Assembly: GCA_002316225.1 (NCBI GenBank)
Contig: DCDC01000102.1
Span: forward strand, 1 to 15,276
Origin: Firmicutes bacterium UBA1065
Lineage (GTDB): Bacteria > Bacillota > Clostridia > Tissierellales > Sedimentibacteraceae
Reading direction: 5' to 3'
Length of the DNA stretch: 15,276 bases
Shown here: positions 7,854 to 15,223 of the stretch, one piece after another
Layout of the letters: every line of letters begins with the position of its first letter
Numbering within the stretch: the stretch's first letter is position 1
Program-made: the position numbers and the translations under genes
Notes under the pieces: generated by a model
What the model saw: only the letters and a program-made list of their open reading frames with translations
Told to the model about the DNA's origin: nothing
Database searches by the model: none

Positions 7854-9278
7854 TTATTCCGTATCATTTAAACAAGACTTTTCTCCCAATATTTGTCCCA
7901 TTCGGACACCCATGAGGGAAGACATCATCAGTCCCCTGGTCCAGCCGCTGGCATCCCCCAAGCAGTATAAATTTTTGATATTGGTTTCAAATTCAGTGCT
8001 GATTTCAACCTTGTTGCTGTAAAACTTCACTTCCGGTCCGTAAAGAAGGGTTTCCGTTCCGGCAAAGCCGGGTACCACAATATTTAATGCCTCTATGAAA
8101 TTCAAGATATTGGTCATTGTCCTGTAAGGCATTGCTGCAGTCAAGTCTCCCGCAACCGCATCCGGTAAGGTAGGTTTGACATTTGACCTGGTGAGTTCAT
8201 GCTGCCATGTCCGCTTGCCGTCCAGGATATCGCCGTATCTTTGAACCAGTATCTTTCCTCCCCCCAGCATGTTTAAAAGCTCAGCCACCTTAGCCCCGTA
8301 TTTGATGGGCTCGTTAAAAGGAGTTCTGAAATTATGGGAGCTTAAAATCGCTAAATTTGTGTTGCTTGATTTTCTGTCCTTATAGGAATGTCCGTTGACA
8401 ACAGCAAGATTGTTGTCGTAATTCTCCTGGCTTACAAATCCTCCGGGATTTTGACAGAAGGTCCTTACCTTATCCTTATAGGGCTTAGGGTAACCTATGA
8501 GTTTTGATTCATACAAAACATTGTTTACCCTTTCCATAACCTCATTCCTTACTTCAACCCTGACCCCTATGTCAACTGTCCCTGCCCTGTGGGCTATATT
8601 GTGCTTGACACAGATGGACTTAAGCCAGTCAGCTCCCTTTCTGCCGGCCGATATAACAACCCTGTTGCCATAGATTTCTTCATTGTCCTTTTTCTTCAAT
8701 GAATCGGTCACAACAACCCCCTTGACCGACCCGCCTTCAACCAGGACATCAACGGCTTCCGTGTTGAACCTGATTTCAACGCCCCTGTCAATTATATAAT
8801 CTTCAATTCTCTTATAAATTTCTTGAGCCCTTTCGGTACCTAAGTGTCTTATGGGGCAATCCACAAGCTTAAGACCCGCTTCGATGGCCTTTCTTCTTAT
8901 TTCTTTGATTTCTTCCTTGGCTTCGAGGCCTTCAACCCTGCTGTCGGCTCCAAATTCCAGGTAGATTGCATCGGTATATTCAATCAGCTCCTGGGTGAAA
9001 TCATAGCCTATCAGTTCGGGTAAATCTCCCCCTACCTCAGGACTTAAGGACAATTTGCCGTCGGAAAAGGCCCCTGCCCCCGAAAAACCTGTTGTTATGT
9101 TGCAATAAGGCTGGCAGTTAACGCATATTTTTGTTTTATCCTTGGGACAATTTCTCTTTTCAATGGGTTTTCCCTGCTCAAGAATCAGTATTTTTTTGTC
9201 AGGTCTTGCCTTATTAAGCTCCAGGGCTGTAAATATACCTGATGGTCCTGCCCCTACTATAATTAAATCATATTTCAT
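7854..9278 (-). CDS. FAD-dependent oxidoreductase, COG2509-like (uncharacterised family)
   Basis: A 474-residue protein with an N-terminal dinucleotide-binding motif GAGPSG (9-14) and an acidic residue ending the second strand (ILILEQG, Glu34), typical for FAD binding. A C-terminal FAD segment reads LYCLGDASGWTRGLMMSS. Between them, a four-cysteine cluster (Cys44, Cys52, Cys55, Cys59, in RNCPKDKTKICVNCQPYC) precedes GFSGAGAFSDGKL. This arrangement matches a widespread but poorly characterised family of predicted FAD dehydrogenases in anaerobes. The Cys cluster could hold a metal, an Fe-S cluster or redox disulfides; none is proven. The start ATG is preceded by AGAAGGG. It is alone on its strand and convergent with the EFR1-like gene. 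A functional link between the two flavoproteins is possible but only suggested by proximity. Confidence 0.85.
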   Translation of the reverse strand: MKYDLIIVGAGPSGIFTALELNKARPDKKILILEQGKPIEKRNCPKDKTKICVNCQPYCNITTGFSGAGAFSDGKLSLSPEVGGDLPELIGYDFTQELIEYTDAIYLEFGADSRVEGLEAKEEIKEIRRKAIEAGLKLVDCPIRHLGTERAQEIYKRIEDYIIDRGVEIRFNTEAVDVLVEGGSVKGVVVTDSLKKKDNEEIYGNRVVISAGRKGADWLKSICVKHNIAHRAGTVDIGVRVEVRNEVMERVNNVLYESKLIGYPKPYKDKVRTFCQNPGGFVSQENYDNNLAVVNGHSYKDRKSSNTNLAILSSHNFRTPFNEPIKYGAKVAELLNMLGGGKILVQRYGDILDGKRTWQHELTRSNVKPTLPDAVAGDLTAAMPYRTMTNILNFIEALNIVVPGFAGTETLLYGPEVKFYSNKVEISTEFETNIKNLYCLGDASGWTRGLMMSSLMGVRMGQILGEKSCLNDTE

Positions 9279-9327
9279 TAGTTTTTCCCTTCTTTCATTC
9301 CGAAATATATTATTTCTATAAGAGTTT

Positions 9328-9365
9328 TGTCATTTTGAGAGCTTTAGTTCGAAGGATCTCATAGT
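9328..9365. repeat. Dispersed REP-like repeat unit, copy 4
   Basis: TGTCATTTTGAGAGCTTTAG followed by TTCGAAGGATCTCATAG matches the head and half-core of the family. It lies between the FAD oxidoreductase start and the adaptor gene's 3' end, 10 bases from copy 5. Confidence 0.7.
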
Positions 9366-9375
9366 TTCACGTAAG

Positions 9376-9423
9376 TGTCATTCTAAACGTATGTGAAGAA
9401 TCTCATGAGATCCTTCGCTGACA
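9376..9423. repeat. Dispersed REP-like repeat unit, copy 5 (complete palindrome)
   Basis: This 48-bp unit begins TGTCA and ends TGACA, with an imperfect palindromic core (9395-9416) that is the exact reverse complement of 467-488. It directly adjoins the right copy of the 60-bp element. Confidence 0.75.
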
Positions 9424-9425
9424 TT

Positions 9426-9485
9426 TTAAACGATAACTTGACAATAACTGACTTTTAATTAACATAAATTATTTTATGTAAACCG
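9426..9485 (+). repeat. 60-bp inverted repeat element, right copy
   Basis: Matches the reverse complement of 2628-2687 at 57 of 60 bases, giving an inverted pair about 6.7 kb apart. The last third folds as TTAACATAAA/TTTATGTAAA (9 of 10 pairs) around TTAT. It lies just past the 3' end of the exporter operon and could contribute a weak terminator to it, though the stem is A/T only. Confidence 0.85.
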
Positions 9486-9504
9486 GGTGGTTATATAAAT
9501 ACTT

Positions 9505-10680
9505 TTATTCAATTAATACTATGTCATTCTCATTTAGTCCCGATACCACTTCCACATTGGAGTCGTCTTCAAGACCGGTTATTATTTCAACTTCCGTTTG
9601 CTTATTCCCTTCTACAAGGGTCACATATTTTTTGTTATCCTTTTCATAAACAGCGTCCTTGTCAACCAACAAGACATTGTTTTTTTCCTGCAATACGATT
9701 TCTATGTCAACCTCCGAGCCCAGCTTGTAGTCGGTATCATCCAAATCCGCCTCGATTCTCACGCGTTTTTGCTCAACCCCAAGGTCGGATATCTTTGCCC
9801 GGGCCTTTGGATATATCCTGCTTATCAAAAGTGTTTTAATAACTTTGCCCTCATCATCCACTATATTAAAATCCATGCCTCTGATTAAATCCTTGGCATC
9901 TTCCGCCAGAACTTCCACGTAAATGCCTAAATTTGAGTCATCCTGTATTTCAACCACGGGGACTCCTGCTTGTGTCATGCCCCCTTGTTGAACGTTTAAT
10001 TCCGTAATCACCCCGTCAAACTCGGCTTTGATTGAAGATTGTTCCAAACTCCTCTCCAATATTTGTTTTTGTATCACCGCTTCATCAATTTGAGCCTCAT
10101 ATTGTTTTTTTACATTTTCCGAAACTCCTTGTATAACCTTGTTATAATTGTTGGTTGCTTCCTGAAGCATGTTTTCAAGGACCTTCAGGTTATTCTTTGC
10201 TTCATCGTATTCCACCCGGCTCACGGCATTATTTTCATATAAGGTTTCAATCTTTTCCAAATTGCTTCTTGCAAAAGCCAAATTGGTTTCAATGGTGCTT
10301 ATGTTCAGTTTTAAATTTGAGATTTCCTCAAAATCGGCCCCTTTTACAATATCGTTGTAAGAAGCGATAATGGCTTCAATTTGCTTGTTTATCCTGTCGA
10401 TCTCCAAGCCATAGTTGTTTTCATAGGTTAAAATTATGTCCCCCTTCATTACCCTGTCCCCCACAGAATAATGAAGTTTTTCGACTTTTCGGCTCATGTC
10501 CGAGTAGAAGGTATTGACTCTTTTTGAAAAAACCGTTCCTCTTTCTTCTATGGTTTTTTTGATGCTTCCTAATTTTACCTGCGAGGTTTTAAGCTGGTCA
10601 TTTTGTCCCCCAAATAATAACGAAGCTGTTATGAATAGTACTATTATTGCTAACAGTGGCAAAAAATATTTTTTCTTCAT
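9505..10680 (-). CDS. HlyD/MacA-like efflux adaptor (membrane fusion protein)
   Basis: Starting at the ATG at 10680 gives 391 residues. One N-terminal membrane segment (about residues 5-23) is followed by the first half of a lipoyl-like domain (VEKLHYSVGDRVMKGDIIL). A long helical hairpin of roughly 120 residues rich in Glu, Lys, Asn and Leu follows, then the second lipoyl half (SIKAEFDGVITELNVQQGG) and beta-barrel/MPL-type domains. This is the standard plan of adaptors paired with MacB/YknZ-type ABC permeases. In a single-membrane organism it would sit on the outer face and couple export, not bridge to an outer-membrane channel. Start choice: GGAGGG precedes tandem ATGs at 10683 and 10680; the second has 5 nt spacing from GGAGG, while an in-frame GTG at 10692 has no site. 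Only 12 bp separate it from the permease stop, so translation is probably coupled. It is the last gene of the operon. Confidence 0.88.
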   Translation of the reverse strand: MKKKYFLPLLAIIVLFITASLLFGGQNDQLKTSQVKLGSIKKTIEERGTVFSKRVNTFYSDMSRKVEKLHYSVGDRVMKGDIILTYENNYGLEIDRINKQIEAIIASYNDIVKGADFEEISNLKLNISTIETNLAFARSNLEKIETLYENNAVSRVEYDEAKNNLKVLENMLQEATNNYNKVIQGVSENVKKQYEAQIDEAVIQKQILERSLEQSSIKAEFDGVITELNVQQGGMTQAGVPVVEIQDDSNLGIYVEVLAEDAKDLIRGMDFNIVDDEGKVIKTLLISRIYPKARAKISDLGVEQKRVRIEADLDDTDYKLGSEVDIEIVLQEKNNVLLVDKDAVYEKDNKKYVTLVEGNKQTEVEIITGLEDDSNVEVVSGLNENDIVLIE

Positions 10681-10692
10681 CATACCCTCCAC

Positions 10693-13044
10693 TTAAGTTA
10701 TCCTGCTTTTAAGTGCCTGCATAAAATCCAGTCTGTTAATTTTTACATAGGTCATGAGCTGAGCTGATATTATAAAAATTATGGTTAAAATTATTGCTAT
10801 AAAAATATTTTTTGTTGAAACACTCCCATGAAAGGTGTATATATCCGTATTAAAAGTCAAACCTACATATTCAACCAGCAATTTCCCCAGGGGTATGCCT
10901 GCTAAGATACCGATGACCGACATGACCGAATTTTCCTTTATAAGCATCTTAAATATTTCAATTTTTGTAAAGCCCATAACTCTTAAAGATGAAAACTCCA
11001 AGGTTCTTTCATTGATGCTCATGAGGGTCATGGCGTATAAGATAACAAAACCCAGCATCCCCGAAAAGATAACCATGGTTCCCATGAAGGCCACAATGAG
11101 TCCCGTAAATTCTTCGAAAATGTTCTGCATGTCTTCCCTGGATTGGGTCGACATAATTTCATTTATGTTAACCAATTTAGCTTTAATCTTGTCATCCGAA
11201 CTGATGAATACACCATTTATGATTCCTTTATCAAGAAACTTTTTGTTTATATAGTCTATATTCATATAACCGTTAATTCCCAGGCTCTGCTCTATGACAC
11301 CCTTAACCGTGACATATTCTCCTTCCCTGCCGGGTATGAAGCTTTTCAGAAATATCCTGTCCCCCTCGGATGCCTTAAGAACCTTTGCCAAATTTGAAGA
11401 AATCAAAATTCCTTCAGCGGGAACTGAAAGCTTGTTACCTTTCTTATCCCTGAAGTCATAAAAACGGGTATTCTTTTCCAGTCCTATCACATTAACAATT
11501 TTGGAATGCCTGCCGTTTTCAATTTCAAAGGGAAGCTCGACTCTTCCTTCCATGTGTTCATAGTTTATATATTTTTTGATTTCATTAAGAACCCCTTCAT
11601 CCTTAAAGCCCTTAAAACCTACGTTATAATCCATCTTCATGAATTCGGAATAATGCCCCACATATATGACATCCATGGTTTCACTCATCCACATGGTCAT
11701 AATCATGAGACTGCAGCTTATGGAAGCAGCCGCCCCAATCAAGAGAAATTTTTTCTTTTCTCTGAATATGTTTCTGAAAACCATCCTCCATGAAAATGTA
11801 AGCTTATTCCAGAAGAGTTTAAAATCTTCAAGAATAATCTTTTTACCTTGCTTTGGTGTTTCGGGCCTCATTGACTCGGCAGGGTTAATCCTAAGTATGG
11901 CCCTGATTCCCCAAAAACCCGAAAGCAGGCAAAATATCGTTGACAGGATTACTGATACGAAAAGCCTCTCATAGTAAACCTGAACCGTCAGCATGGGAAT
12001 ATTAAAGAACTCAAGGTATATCTTTGTCATTGCCCCCGAGGCTAAAGTCCCTATTACAGCTCCCAAAAGCCCCCCTAAAATTCCTACTGTAGCAGCATAC
12101 TTCAAATAATGAGTAATAAGTTCCCCGTCCAAAAAGCCTACAGCCTTCAAAACTCCTATGGAAGTCCTGTCTTTTTTGATAATACGGGACAGCATTACAG
12201 ACAACATGATACCTGCGAAAATCAGGAATAAAACGGGAATGGACCTGGATACGGTCTCAAGGCCTCTGATTTCTTCGTTAAGCATGCTGTTGCTCAATTG
12301 CTCATCCCTGTCTATAACCCGCATAACCCCGTATCTTTTCAAGTATTCTTCCAGATAATCCTTTGTTTCATCAAGGTCATCCTGATTATTTACCCTTATG
12401 ACCACTTCGTTGAAAAGGCCGGAGCCGGATATTCTTCGCAGATACTCTTCTTCGATAAAGACTACCCCGAACTTTTCATAATCCGGAAGAAGGGTCTGTT
12501 CATTTTCCATCAGGTATACATATTCAGGACTTGAAACGATTGCCGATATGTTAAACCTAAATTTTCTGCCCCTTATATTAAGGTCTATCTCATCACCGAC
12601 ATCAAGTTCCCTTGCCAGGGCAAACTGGTCGATAACCATTATTTCTTTTTCCTTTATGGTCCGCCTGCCCTTCTTTACAAAGAGCTCATTAATCTTGTTT
12701 TCCTTGCTATCCACAGATACAGCCCTTACATTCACCCTTTCATCCTCATCCCCGGTGATTAATTTAGCGTCCAGGGCCAGCCTTACATCAGCCTGCCTGA
12801 TGTTATCATGTCCCTCCAATTCTCTTTCCAACCTCTCTGGAAGGGCTGCTGCAGTGACGAAAATATCGGCAAAATTAGTGGCATCATAGTAATCATCCAA
12901 GGTGTTCCTTAAATTCACGGCTGAATTGCTGACTGCCGTGAAAATAAAGATACCGGTAATTATAATGGACAGTACCGCAACATATTGCCCCTTTGTTTTT
13001 TTTATCATTCTGAAAAGTCTCAGATTCAGCTTTTTCATCACCAT
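10693..13044 (-). CDS. ABC transporter permease with two FtsX domains
   Basis: 783 residues with eight predicted membrane segments near residues 20-40, 268-286, 316-336, 361-383, 431-453, 648-672, 704-728 and 747-767. Each half is one segment, a large extracytoplasmic domain (about 41-265 and 455-645) and three segments with an FtsX-type motif (GVLKAVGFLDGELI; SSLRVMGFTKIEIFKM). This duplicated layout is that of large COG0577-type permeases, about twice the size of MacB-type single-FtsX permeases. It should act by moving substrates or hydrophobic molecules at the outer membrane leaflet by mechanotransmission with its ATPase. Start: ATG at 13044 overlaps the ATPase stop by 7 bp; a second in-frame ATG at 13038 overlaps by one base (TGATG). 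AAAGGA sits 4 nt before the first. The substrate is unknown; antimicrobial peptide or lipid export are candidates. Confidence 0.88.
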   Translation of the reverse strand: MVMKKLNLRLFRMIKKTKGQYVAVLSIIITGIFIFTAVSNSAVNLRNTLDDYYDATNFADIFVTAAALPERLERELEGHDNIRQADVRLALDAKLITGDEDERVNVRAVSVDSKENKINELFVKKGRRTIKEKEIMVIDQFALARELDVGDEIDLNIRGRKFRFNISAIVSSPEYVYLMENEQTLLPDYEKFGVVFIEEEYLRRISGSGLFNEVVIRVNNQDDLDETKDYLEEYLKRYGVMRVIDRDEQLSNSMLNEEIRGLETVSRSIPVLFLIFAGIMLSVMLSRIIKKDRTSIGVLKAVGFLDGELITHYLKYAATVGILGGLLGAVIGTLASGAMTKIYLEFFNIPMLTVQVYYERLFVSVILSTIFCLLSGFWGIRAILRINPAESMRPETPKQGKKIILEDFKLFWNKLTFSWRMVFRNIFREKKKFLLIGAAASISCSLMIMTMWMSETMDVIYVGHYSEFMKMDYNVGFKGFKDEGVLNEIKKYINYEHMEGRVELPFEIENGRHSKIVNVIGLEKNTRFYDFRDKKGNKLSVPAEGILISSNLAKVLKASEGDRIFLKSFIPGREGEYVTVKGVIEQSLGINGYMNIDYINKKFLDKGIINGVFISSDDKIKAKLVNINEIMSTQSREDMQNIFEEFTGLIVAFMGTMVIFSGMLGFVILYAMTLMSINERTLEFSSLRVMGFTKIEIFKMLIKENSVMSVIGILAGIPLGKLLVEYVGLTFNTDIYTFHGSVSTKNIFIAIILTIIFIISAQLMTYVKINRLDFMQALKSRIT

Positions 13045-13745
13045 ACAATCCTTTCGGGGGCAAGGGGGGATTCATTTTTAATGATTTCTGTTATGGTGCC
13101 GCTTCGCATTTTAATCACCCGGTCAGCCATTTGTGCTATGGGGGAATTATGGGTGATTACCATTACGGTATTCTTGTATTTCACATTAACGTCCTTAAGA
13201 ACCTTCAGAATATTTATACCCGTTTCAAAATCAAGAGCGCCCGTAGGTTCATCGCACAGCAAAATCTGCGGATTTTTGGCAACAGCCCTGGCTATGGCAA
13301 CCCTCTGCTGCTCACCCCCGCTCATCTGTGAGGGAAAATGATCCATCCTGTCATAAAGTCCGACTGCTTCCATGATTTCATCTATGTCGGCTGTACTACG
13401 GGTTATTTCTGCGACTAATTCAACATTCTCCCTGGCCGTAAGAGTAGCTATGAGATTATAGAACTGAAAAACAAAGCCGATTTTATACCTCCTGTACATG
13501 GTAAGCTCTTTATCGGTGAAATTCGTAATCTTTTCACCGTTAAAAACAACACTGCCCCTTGTGGGGGTATCCATTCCACCTATTATATTTAAGAGGGTGC
13601 TTTTGCCTGAGCCGCTGGGGCCTAAAATAACGATGAATTCGCCCTTTTCAACCTCAAAACTTACATCTTCCAGGGCCTTGACCGTAACTTCGCCCATTTG
13701 ATAATATTTGCTTAAGCTTTGAACCCTAAACAGTATATCGCCCAT
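13038..13745 (-). CDS. ABC transporter ATP-binding protein (MacB/LolD/YknY-like)
   Basis: 235 residues, normal for the family, with Walker A GPSGSGKST (42-50), Q-loop Gln94, signature SGGEQ (142-146), Walker B ILLCDE (161-166, catalytic Glu166), D-loop and switch His199. The GGMDTPTRGSV stretch and EPTGALD are typical of the LolD/MacB/FtsE group that powers FtsX-type permeases. It is the first gene of a three-gene operon: its stop overlaps the permease start, and the adaptor follows. The start ATG at 13745 is preceded by CAGGAG with 6 nt spacing. No two-component system sits beside it, unlike BceAB-type peptide resistance loci. Confidence 0.93.
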   Translation of the reverse strand: MGDILFRVQSLSKYYQMGEVTVKALEDVSFEVEKGEFIVILGPSGSGKSTLLNIIGGMDTPTRGSVVFNGEKITNFTDKELTMYRRYKIGFVFQFYNLIATLTARENVELVAEITRSTADIDEIMEAVGLYDRMDHFPSQMSGGEQQRVAIARAVAKNPQILLCDEPTGALDFETGINILKVLKDVNVKYKNTVMVITHNSPIAQMADRVIKMRSGTITEIIKNESPLAPERIVW

Positions 13746-13805
13746 AGCCGCTCCTGATATTCTTTATGTAACATTTTATTCACGAATCCACTATTTAACA
13801 AATAT

Positions 13806-13834
13806 ATTATAGCATTTTACATTAAATAAATAAA
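13806..13834 (-). promoter_or_regulatory. Extended -10 promoter of the exporter operon
   Basis: On the minus strand TGCTATAAT gives a perfect -10 (13806-13811) with the TGn extension. The -35 at 17 bp (TTTATT) is weak, as extended -10 promoters allow. The start codon is about 60 bp downstream. Confidence 0.6.
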
Positions 13835-13889
13835 CATAAAAAACCGTATGACATACTTTTGATTTTTTATTGAACCTTACTTTTTTTAA

Positions 13890-13918
13890 TTGATAGTTAA
13901 TAAAACATAAGTTATAAT
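13890..13918 (+). promoter_or_regulatory. Sigma-A promoter of the acetate-kinase-like gene
   Basis: TTGATA (13890-13895), 17 bp spacer, TATAAT (13913-13918). The ribosome binding site GTGAGG follows at 13947-13952, 9 nt before the ATG. The 216-bp space between the two divergent genes otherwise shows only A/T-rich DNA. Confidence 0.8.
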
Positions 13919-13961
13919 ACAAGAGTTATATAATAAAAAACTAAAAGTGAGGTAGCAGAAT

Positions 13962-15155
13962 ATGAATGTATTGATATTGAATTGCGGCAGCTCTTCCATT
14001 AAATTTCAAGTTGCAGAAATGCCCCAATACAATGTTCTGGTTCAGGGAAGAGTAGAAAGAATCGGATATGATGATGCCATATTTGTTAATTCCGTAAACA
14101 AGGAAAAGGTAATCCAACCCGTTAAGAATCACGAGGAAGGAATCAATTTAATTTTAAATAATCTTTTCAGCAATACCAACATAAGCAAAAATGACATTAA
14201 TGCAATAGGTCACAGGGTTGTTCAGGGAGGAGACAAGCAGAACGTTTCCGTAATAATTGATGATAATGTTATAAATTATATAGAAAGCATAAAAGACTTG
14301 GCGCCTCTTCACAATCCCAACCATTTGGCCGGAATATACGCATGTCAAAAACTATTGCCCTACGTACCGCAGGTTGCAGTTTTTGACAACGGTTTTCATA
14401 TGTCTTTGCCAAAATATACATACATTTATGGAATTCCGTATGAATACTATGAAAAATATAAAATACGAAAATATGGATTCCACGGCATAGCTTTCAGAAG
14501 CATGGCTGATGAAGTAGACAGAATATTGAATGATTCACATAAAAATTACAAAATAGTAAACTTGATGTTAGGCAGCGGCACAACCGCCAACGCTTTGAAA
14601 TATGGTAAATCAATCGAAGTAAGCACAGGATTCACCCCTCATGAAGGTTTAATTCAATCCACCAGGGCCGGGGACATAGATGTGGCAGCCATCCTCTACC
14701 TGATGAAAAAAGAAGGCCTGACCATTGAACAAGCAGATGAACTGATAAATAAAAAAAGCGGCTGGAAAGGCTTGTCCGGTATCAGCAACGACATGAGAGA
14801 AATATACGAAGCTGCCAATAGCGGAAACGAAAGAGCAGGCCTTGCCATAGATGCTGCCTGCCACAGGTTCAAAAAATATGTAGGAGCTTACAGTGCCATA
14901 ATGGATGGTATCGATCTTTTGATATTCTCCGGCGGAGTAGGCGAAAATGCCTTCTATATAAGAGAAAAGGTATGCCAGGGGTTGGAATACATGGGAATCG
15001 AACTGGATACCCAGAAAAACAAAAACAATGAAAGCATAATCAGCAAAGACACATCAAGAGTTAAAATATTAGTTGTTAACGCCAATGAAGAAAAAATAAT
15101 AGCTGAAGACACATATAAAATATGCAGCGATATGGCTACAAGATATAAATCTTAA
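13962..15155 (+). CDS. Divergent acetate-kinase-family (acyl) kinase
   Basis: 397 residues, the usual AckA length, with the ASKHA-fold opening NCGSSSIK (Asn7) and many family landmarks: GHRVVQGG (Arg85), LAPLHNP (His117), AVFDNGFH (Asp142), KYGFHG (His174), STRAGDID (Arg235), SGGVGEN and NANEE (Glu376). AckA makes acetate and ATP from acetyl phosphate and ADP. Several positions conserved in true AckA differ here: the phosphate loop HLGNGSS is MLGSGTT (Met202, Ser205), FHGTSH is FHGIAF (Ile176, Phe178), and FDTAFH is FDNGFH. Comparison is with the Methanosarcina thermophila enzyme from memory, where His208 and Asn211 correspond to Met202 and Ser205. The fold is therefore confident, but acetate kinase activity is not; another acyl substrate or reduced activity is possible. 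No phosphotransacetylase gene adjoins it. It is a single-gene unit with its own promoter and terminator. Confidence 0.85.
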   Translation: MNVLILNCGSSSIKFQVAEMPQYNVLVQGRVERIGYDDAIFVNSVNKEKVIQPVKNHEEGINLILNNLFSNTNISKNDINAIGHRVVQGGDKQNVSVIIDDNVINYIESIKDLAPLHNPNHLAGIYACQKLLPYVPQVAVFDNGFHMSLPKYTYIYGIPYEYYEKYKIRKYGFHGIAFRSMADEVDRILNDSHKNYKIVNLMLGSGTTANALKYGKSIEVSTGFTPHEGLIQSTRAGDIDVAAILYLMKKEGLTIEQADELINKKSGWKGLSGISNDMREIYEAANSGNERAGLAIDAACHRFKKYVGAYSAIMDGIDLLIFSGGVGENAFYIREKVCQGLEYMGIELDTQKNKNNESIISKDTSRVKILVVNANEEKIIAEDTYKICSDMATRYKS

Positions 15156-15194
15156 TAGATACCTTAAAATTTTACTATGCTATATACGGTGATA

Positions 15195-15223
15195 GGGCAA
15201 TCAAATTTGATTGCCCGTTTTTA
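15195..15223 (+). terminator. Rho-independent terminator of the acetate-kinase-like gene
   Basis: GGGCAATCA and TGATTGCCC form a perfect 9-bp stem with an AATT loop (15195-15216), followed by G and a run of T. It is 40 bp after the stop codon. The rest of the window (15224-15276) is A/T-rich with no gene seen. Confidence 0.9.

Noticed and set aside
9438..9465. TTGACA with TAACAT 16 bp downstream inside the right 60-bp element, as a plus-strand promoter
   Set aside because: No plus-strand gene follows; the -10 is poor and the left copy has TCGACA, so it is not conserved as a promoter.
12548..12889. Open frame antisense to the permease gene
   Set aside because: Serine/leucine-rich shadow of the coding strand without start signals.
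13962..15155. Butyrate kinase identity for the acyl kinase
   Set aside because: The N-terminus (NCGSSSIK) and the LAPLHNP, GFHG and NEE motifs follow the acetate kinase branch, not the butyrate kinase pattern.
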